This document shows positions 58,699-64,000 of a stretch of 64,000 bases of DNA, piece after piece. Both the position numbers and the translations under genes were made by a program. Every line of letters starts with the position of its first letter. Within the stretch, counting starts at the first letter, position 1. Origin of the DNA: Theobroma cacao (lineage: Eukaryota > Streptophyta > Magnoliopsida > Malvales > Malvaceae); NCBI RefSeq assembly GCF_000208745.1, contig NC_030858.1, forward strand, positions 19,153,691-19,217,690, in the 5' to 3' direction. The notes under the pieces were generated by a model. That model worked only from the letters and a program-made list of their open reading frames with translations. It did not search any database and had not been told where the DNA came from.

Positions 58699-60500
58699 TA
58701 ATCAAATCACGTGTGTGCCAAAGCAACAGGCGAAGTAATCTCCTAACGGACGGCATCACTTGGAGTAATCTCAATGGCTGGCATCAAAACACTACAGGGG
58801 GAATCATAAGCAAGACTAATACCACCATCCTTACAAGCACAAAATAGAGTCACAGGGAATAGGAGTCCACTCAACCGTAAATCAAATTAACGTTCAGAAT
58901 CCATCCCTCGAATAGAATACAAATACACAAACGAGGCCATCATGCTTTCAACCATCCCATATGTCCACATCAAATCACAAATCACATTTAATGAGCTTCA
59001 ACCATTTATAAGCTTGATATGGTTATAAATGTCTTTAAATCTCTAAGTCATCAAAGGTTCAAATTATTTGAAAATCGTTCATCTTGAGTAATCTACTCCT
59101 ATACATTCATCATAGTCACTAGACTTCCTAGTCTATGCTCACACAATATAGGCCACAACGTGACTTGCACTAAGGCACACAATACAACACAGAATCACAT
59201 ATATTTTCATTCTCTAGCCAAGCACATTCATCTAGGTGATTATACACACACACACAAACACTATAAATTTTTATTCTAATACCATGGTAGCGCCATTAAC
59301 AAGGCATCATGCATCACATGCATTTTAATTAAACCCACTCATAGTGACAGCTGAAGGCATGCCCATTGCCACACTCCAATTCTCAGCCTCTAACCATCTT
59401 TCAACTCATTAACGAGTTAATTATCTCCAACTTCCCCTTAAACTCATCAAAACATCCAAATAATATTTATTTCTTAGCTATCGAAAAAATCTAGCTTTTT
59501 AAAAATAACCTAAATTCAATATATAAGCTCAAATATTTCAACAATGAGCTAAATCCTTACCTTAGTGTTTAGGTTGCCCAAATCTAAGCTCTAAATTCTC
59601 AACAAACTCAAGAGAGAAAATCTCATTAAAGCTAGACCAAATTGATTCTAAGTTATTAATTGATTAAATTGAAAATCAATTAGTAAAAAGGTGTAATCTT
59701 ACCTCCAAAAGCATTCCTCAAGTTCCAATCTACTCCGAATAGCTCCAAAAATTGGTTTGGGAGGTTAAGGTTTTGAGGGTCTGAGAGAGAGGGTTTTCTT
59801 TTTTTGTTCTAAGGCAAATGATGCCTTCAACCCCTTTTATTTTTAGGTTTACGAGGTGATTTATTGATAGATGGGAGGCATATATTAATAGATCCCTCTA
59901 AAAATTATGGGCATTGACCTTCATCTATCAATAGATTCCTTGAATCTATCGATTGATTATGCCTTAAATTTCTTTCTATTTTTTCCCATTTAACCATATA
60001 TCAATAGATTCCATGGATCCATCAATAGTTTTGGGCTTCGTTGCTGTGCAAGGTTCTTGAGTGGTCATCTATCGATAATTAAGACAATCTATTGATAGAT
60101 GCTCATCCAACTTGTTTTCCTAGGCCTTTCATCTTGCATCTATTGATAAATGTAGAACATCTATCGATATATCATCCCCAGATTTCATATTTTCACTTCT
60201 TCAATTCTCCAAATTTGTCCCTAAGGCCTCCAATTAATTTTCCTTTAATCAAAACACTTCAAATCATTCATATTACTTGAAATCCTTCATACACATACTC
60301 AATTATATGATCAAATCTTGATCAAAGTATCAAACTTTAAGATTTACCAAATATGTTCATAAAATTTTTGCCTAAGTGTCTATAGCCATACTTCCATATA
60401 CCCAACATATTTAACACATCATCAAGGTCCTCAAATCTATTTATGAATTCAAGTTCATTCTCCATAATTTTTATTGAAAGATCAAGGGTGTTACACTAGT

Positions 60501-61761
60501 GGTGAGTTCTAGGCTAAATTTTTGCTCTTTATAACTTGTTTATTGATTCTTGTGCATGAAGTATCGATGGATACAACACCGAACCTCCAAAATTACATTT
60601 TGATTCAAATCTATTGATACATTAGAACAATGAATCGATAGACAAGGACAATTTATCGATACATGAGGGCAATGTAACGATGGAATATGCTTATTTCTGA
60701 ATTGAAATGTTTTCTAAACCTTTTCTAAAAAGGAAATGTGTTTATGCTTGCAACTAAATCTTTGAGAACCTCAATTTATGTTTCAAACACTCTTGAAATG
60801 ATGTTTTAATCAAATTTTGATGTGATTTCCAACATTTAAATATTCTTTTAAAAGTTTATGAACTATTTTTCAAATAATGTTTTAAAAAGGAACAGTATTC
60901 TATTAGTGTACCATTTAAAAGATATTGGTTTTAAAGTGTGAAAGGATGTATGTTTCCTGATGTTATTTGAAAGTTAATGAACTCAAAAACCATGGGCTTG
61001 GTCGGGTTGTTGACCATAATGTTATTTGACATGTTGGTTAAGTGAGACTGTCAGGTGAATACGCTTAGGTAAATAAGGCTCGATTTATGATTGTGCCTAT
61101 TTACATGGGTTTTGAAAATATTGATAATTGTCTATTTGCATATTTCTGAAAGTGTATTTTTTTAAATACTCTTCCCTATTGCTTGTTTCCCCTTCCTCGT
61201 ATCTACCTATGGAGTTATTTATAACTCACACATGTGAGATGCACTTATTATTTTAGATCAGTAGATTACTTGGCTCGTTGTCTTTTGGAGGGAGCTACTT
61301 CTACAGTCATTTTTGGTAGCTGATTTTCATGGCATCTAGTAGGTGTCAACCCTTTGACTTTGAGTCATCCTCCTTTAGGTTTGGTTTTCTCGAGTCTAGT
61401 CTTTACATTTTACTGTTATGGAATTTGACAATGTTTATGTCTTATAATGAATGACATATATTGAATATTTACCACGGAATGGCTTATGGGATATATTCGC
61501 CACACAATGGTTCATACCCTAGATTTATTTTATATGTTGCTTCTGCATGTTAAGCACGTAAGTGTGCAGACTGATTTCATAATACTTTATGTATATATTA
61601 ATCATGTTTATATCTGTTTACATATGATTCCATGGTGATGGTTTTCATGAGGCACATATGGTTATTGGTTTAATTATTCATTATTAAGCTTACATGGGTT
61701 AAGAGGGTAATTCCCATCAATACCCTTGCACCAGTCATGATTCCGGATTTATGTCGTGACA
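60501..61761 (+). mobile_element. LTR-like sequence ending at 61761, start unclear
   Basis: It ends ATGTCGTGACA at 61761, directly before the Copia gag remnant, so it inserted in that gag. It contains ATCTATTGATACAT/AATCGATAGAC words (60610-60680) like the 50487 LTR but in the opposite orientation. The 5' boundary is not seen and may be cut by the 50487-60495 LTR. Confidence 0.45.
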
Positions 61762-63285
61762 ATAAGTAGGAAAGGATCTTACGAGTTCTTATAGCTTGAA
61801 ATCATTGAGGTTTCTAAATTTTTCTATAGTAGTAACTTTTGGTCTCCAAGATTTAGGTAGGCTACAAAGAATTTTCATCACAAGTTGAGCATTGGGAAAT
61901 TTGTTAGCTCTATTAGTTTTTGATGATAATAAAACATTCCCATTCATTTGTGTCTAATATTTCTACTTGAGTGTGCAGGACAAAAATTGTATGCAAATAA
62001 ATAATCAATCATTCAAATGCACATATCAAGGAGCATAGGAATAAGAAGTCACAAATTTATCAACAAGACAGAAGCCCCTTAGTCGATTAATGAAGAGTTA
62101 GTCAACTAAGATTAAATCAAAAGTTGACGGGCTGAAGAGTGTTAAGAAACAAAACCAACTTAGTCGACCAAGGAATGAGTTAGTCGACTAAGTGCACACT
62201 ACCAGAAATTGGGAATAGAAGACAGAGACGACTTAGTCAACTAAGATATCGGTTAGTCGACAAAGAGCATTCTGCCAGAAATTTTGAATTGTGCACTAGA
62301 AGACAGATTAACGGCCAAAATTGCTACCAAACTATTTTCAAAGAACAAAAAACTATCTAACTCACATCAGAGCTAGTTTTCCAAGTATAAAAGAGGGTTC
62401 CAACGGCTAGAAATGAATTGAAAGCTTCCAAGAACACAAAAGAGTTGGAAAAACCTATAAATACTCTCTGCTCATTTACTGCACTCAACTCATATCTTTG
62501 TAATTGTGATCTGCACTTCACTTTTTACCACTTAGATCAACCGTGTGATCATAGGTACACTCTTATCACTTATCTTCTTGTATTCTTAGAGTGAGTGAGT
62601 CACTCTAAGGGATTGATTCAAGTTAGGATTGCTTGATTGAGTGTGTAGGTTCTAACTTAACCTTGAAAAGTTAGTTGTTGGGTTTTGGTTGATCCTGTAA
62701 AAACCATTGTTGTAGGTTGTGGTTGAGCCTTTGGAAAACCACTTTGGGTTTTAGTTGAGCCCATGAAAAATCATTGTGAAAGGTTGTGGTTGAGCCTTTA
62801 AAAAACCACTTTGGGTTTTAGTTGATCTCAGTAAAAACTATTGTGAAAGGTTTTGGCTAAGCCTGGTAAAAGCCATTGTAAAAGCTTGGTGAAAGCTTGT
62901 GAATTTCACCGTTCATAGTGGATTAGTTTGGAAAATCTTTGGTTGAATAATCAAGGTAGTGGATGTAGGTCTTGGACCGAACCACTCTCAATTTCTACGC
63001 ATTGTCTACTCTATTTTTATTTTCATTGCTTTTCAAATTAGTTCCTCATCTTGCCAAGAGCCAAAAGTGCTATTCACCCCCCCTCTAGCACATTTACTTG
63101 GGACCAACAAAATTCTTTCCCTGAAGCCTTTAAACCTCATACAATGTTGGTAAATCTTTCAAGCATCTCATTAATTGATTCACCTTCTGTCATCTTAAAA
63201 AGTTCATAGTCATGAGTAAGCAATCCAATCTTGGATTCCTTTGTTAAGATGAGCCTTGTAGCCAATTGAGATTGGTTAAGGTCTG
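61762..63285 (-). pseudogene. Copia gag (UBN2-type) remnant split by a solo LTR
   Basis: Reading minus from about 63285 gives LTHDYELFKMTEGESINEML and ERFTNIV, a stop, GLKASGKEF. After skipping the solo LTR at 61902-63109 it continues with LVMKILCSLPKSWRPKV and LNDFKL, a stop, ELVRS. These are the core words of Copia gag proteins (YELFKMKEGE, RFTNIV, KILRSLP, SLEEL). The reading joins in frame across the LTR once one copy of the AAATT duplication is dropped. It is cut at 61762 by another LTR. Confidence 0.85.
61902..63109 (+). mobile_element. Copia-like (Sirevirus-type) solo LTR, TSD AAATT
   Basis: It starts TGTTAGCTC, ends GGGACCAACA, 1208 bp, with AAATT on both sides (61897-61901 and 63110-63114). 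It is the same family as 53220-54398, in opposite orientation. GTCGACTAA-type motifs lie at 62085-62270. The CACCCCCCCTCTAGC block near the end is typical of Sirevirus LTR ends. Confidence 0.93.
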
Positions 63286-63934
63286 ATTCTAATCATGCAA
63301 CAATATCATTCATGTTGAATGATTAGAGGTTTTCCTTCATCAGTAAGACATTAATTATTATGGGTTATAAGTCTAATTGGATGATGTCCATGAGATTTAT
63401 ATGCCTTACAAAGGAACTGTAATGAGTTACAGTTATGAGATCCTTATGCATCAAAACATAATCTCTAAATATTCCTGGTTGATATATCATTAAGGTTGGA
63501 CAACAATGTGTTAGTGTATTTTCAAAATTAAAGGTTATTTCACATGATGGAAAAGCTATCATTAGCTCAAAAGTTATGTTACGAAAAGTAACATAATGTG
63601 TCTATTAGATATAGACATGTTTTCATGTGAATGGTTATGTCTCTTGGAAAATCATATCCAAAAGTTAGGAGACATGATTGAAAAGACACCATTGCCCAAA
63701 AGTTAAAGTGAATAGTTATTGTTTCAAGATATAACTCAAAGGTTATAATTTGTGGGATGAATAGTTATCTATTCATAAGATGACTATTGAAACAATAACT
63801 ATATCTAAAAGTTGTGTTAGCAAAAATCATAAAGATGCTTTCTAGGCAAAGAGGTGTCTTTATGAAAGGGTTGTATCCTTGAAGAAGAGATACTTGGAAG
63901 CCTATATAAAGGACTTGGTGCCAAACATTTTAGA
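63286..63934. other. Unclassified sequence before the last LTR
   Basis: No gene is recognised. Words around TCATTAGCTCAAAAGTTATGTT, AGTTAGGAGACATGATTG and CCCAAAAGTTAAAG recur loosely between 63540 and 63820, suggesting an old short repeat. TATATAAAGGACTTGG near 63903 resembles a Copia LTR TATA region. Confidence 0.3.
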
Positions 63935-64000
63935 TGTCACGACTCGGAACTCCCCATCGAGCCCGTGACAACCGCCGCGAAGCCTCGACAAACATTCTTC
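63935..64000 (-). mobile_element. F1 LTR, first 66 bases before the window edge
   Basis: TGTCACGACTCGGAACTCCC and GAGCCCGTGACAACCGCCGCG match the plus-view start of the F1 solo LTR at 32508. The rest lies outside the window. Confidence 0.8.

Larger units (their letters stand above)
50487..60495 (-). mobile_element. Solo LTR (relative of the 8475 LTR) split by an Athila-like insertion
   Basis: The arms are 50487 to about 51119 and 58699-60495. In plus view it starts TGTCACGACCCAACTCGG and ends GGGTGTTACA, so in its own orientation it starts TGTAACACCC like 8475-11884. The flanks are TTAGT (50482-50486) and CTAGT (60496-60500). The AGACCCGAGCAAGCCTTA block at 50549 is shared with 8475-11884 near 11818. 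The right arm has repeated ATCTATCGATAGAT-type words (59870-60170). No coding sequence. Confidence 0.75.

Noticed and set aside
50166..61766. ATAAG at both 50166-50170 and 61762-61766 as a TSD for one LTR
   Set aside because: The left copy is followed by TGGTAGC, unlike any LTR start here, and the Copia gag does not continue on its left side. A five-base match is easily chance.
1..64000. tRNA, rRNA or snoRNA genes
   Set aside because: No tRNA-like A/B box pair with a cloverleaf and no rRNA words were noticed; a tRNAscan run would be needed to exclude them formally.

Overview
The window is plant nuclear DNA, most likely from a woody eudicot. The evidence is AT-rich intergenic sequence, GT-AG introns, a plant clade-F type PP2C gene, a leucine-rich-repeat extensin gene, and dense nested LTR retrotransposons and Mutator-like DNA. 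The species cannot be read from the sequence alone; a Malvales-type genome is only a guess. There are two apparently intact host genes. Nearly everything else is transposable-element sequence, much of it placed to the base by target-site duplications (TSDs).

Layout. 1-1869: 3' part of a long Gypsy-type LTR (family F1). 1880-2275: broken Copia integrase. 2415-5342: gag and leader remnants of a Gypsy element on the minus strand, followed by its probable LTR with internal repeats (5343 to about 7.7 kb). 7972 to about 12914: Sirevirus-like LTR split by a 3.4-kb solo LTR (8475-11884, TSD CTTGT). 12.9-15.5 kb: further LTR-like sequence. 16162-23476: five-exon PP2C gene whose 6-kb last intron holds a solo LTR, a MITE and an inverted partial LTR. 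24977-27235 (minus): intron-less LRX cell-wall gene. 29410-46033: a complete 16.6-kb Mutator-like element (MULE) with a perfect 9-bp TSD (ATATAAAAC). 46034 to about 46459: a MITE related to the one in the PP2C intron. 46.5-50.5 kb: mostly non-coding with faint LTR remains. 50487-60495: a solo LTR (TSD TTAGT/CTAGT) into which an Athila-like Gypsy element inserted. That element has lost reverse transcriptase, RNase H and most of integrase, and itself carries a Copia-like solo LTR (53220-54398, TSD CTTTC). 60.5-61.76 kb: another LTR. 61762-63285: Copia gag remnant split by a second Copia-like solo LTR (61902-63109, TSD AAATT). 63935-64000: start of another F1 LTR.

The most interesting object is the MULE. 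From its left end it carries a 47-bp satellite in the left terminal region, a rightward DUF1985-Ulp1 (C48 cysteine protease) gene, a 117-bp satellite, a leftward mudrA-like transposase gene and the right terminal inverted repeat. This is the architecture of Ulp1-carrying MULEs (KAONASHI of Arabidopsis, CUMULE of melon). Two F1 solo LTRs inserted in opposite orientations, both at GGGTA-like sites, so the element also holds 2.9-kb inverted repeats. In the Ulp1 gene an exon plus its intron has been tandemly copied, with decayed splice sites in some copies. Several stops in both MULE genes are of the kind made by cytosine deamination.

The two host genes lie tail to tail (PP2C plus, LRX minus) with about 1.5 kb between their stop codons. 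PP2C would remove phosphate groups in the cytosol or nucleus, and LRX would link wall sensing to extensin cross-linking in the cell wall. Nothing in the sequence links them functionally.
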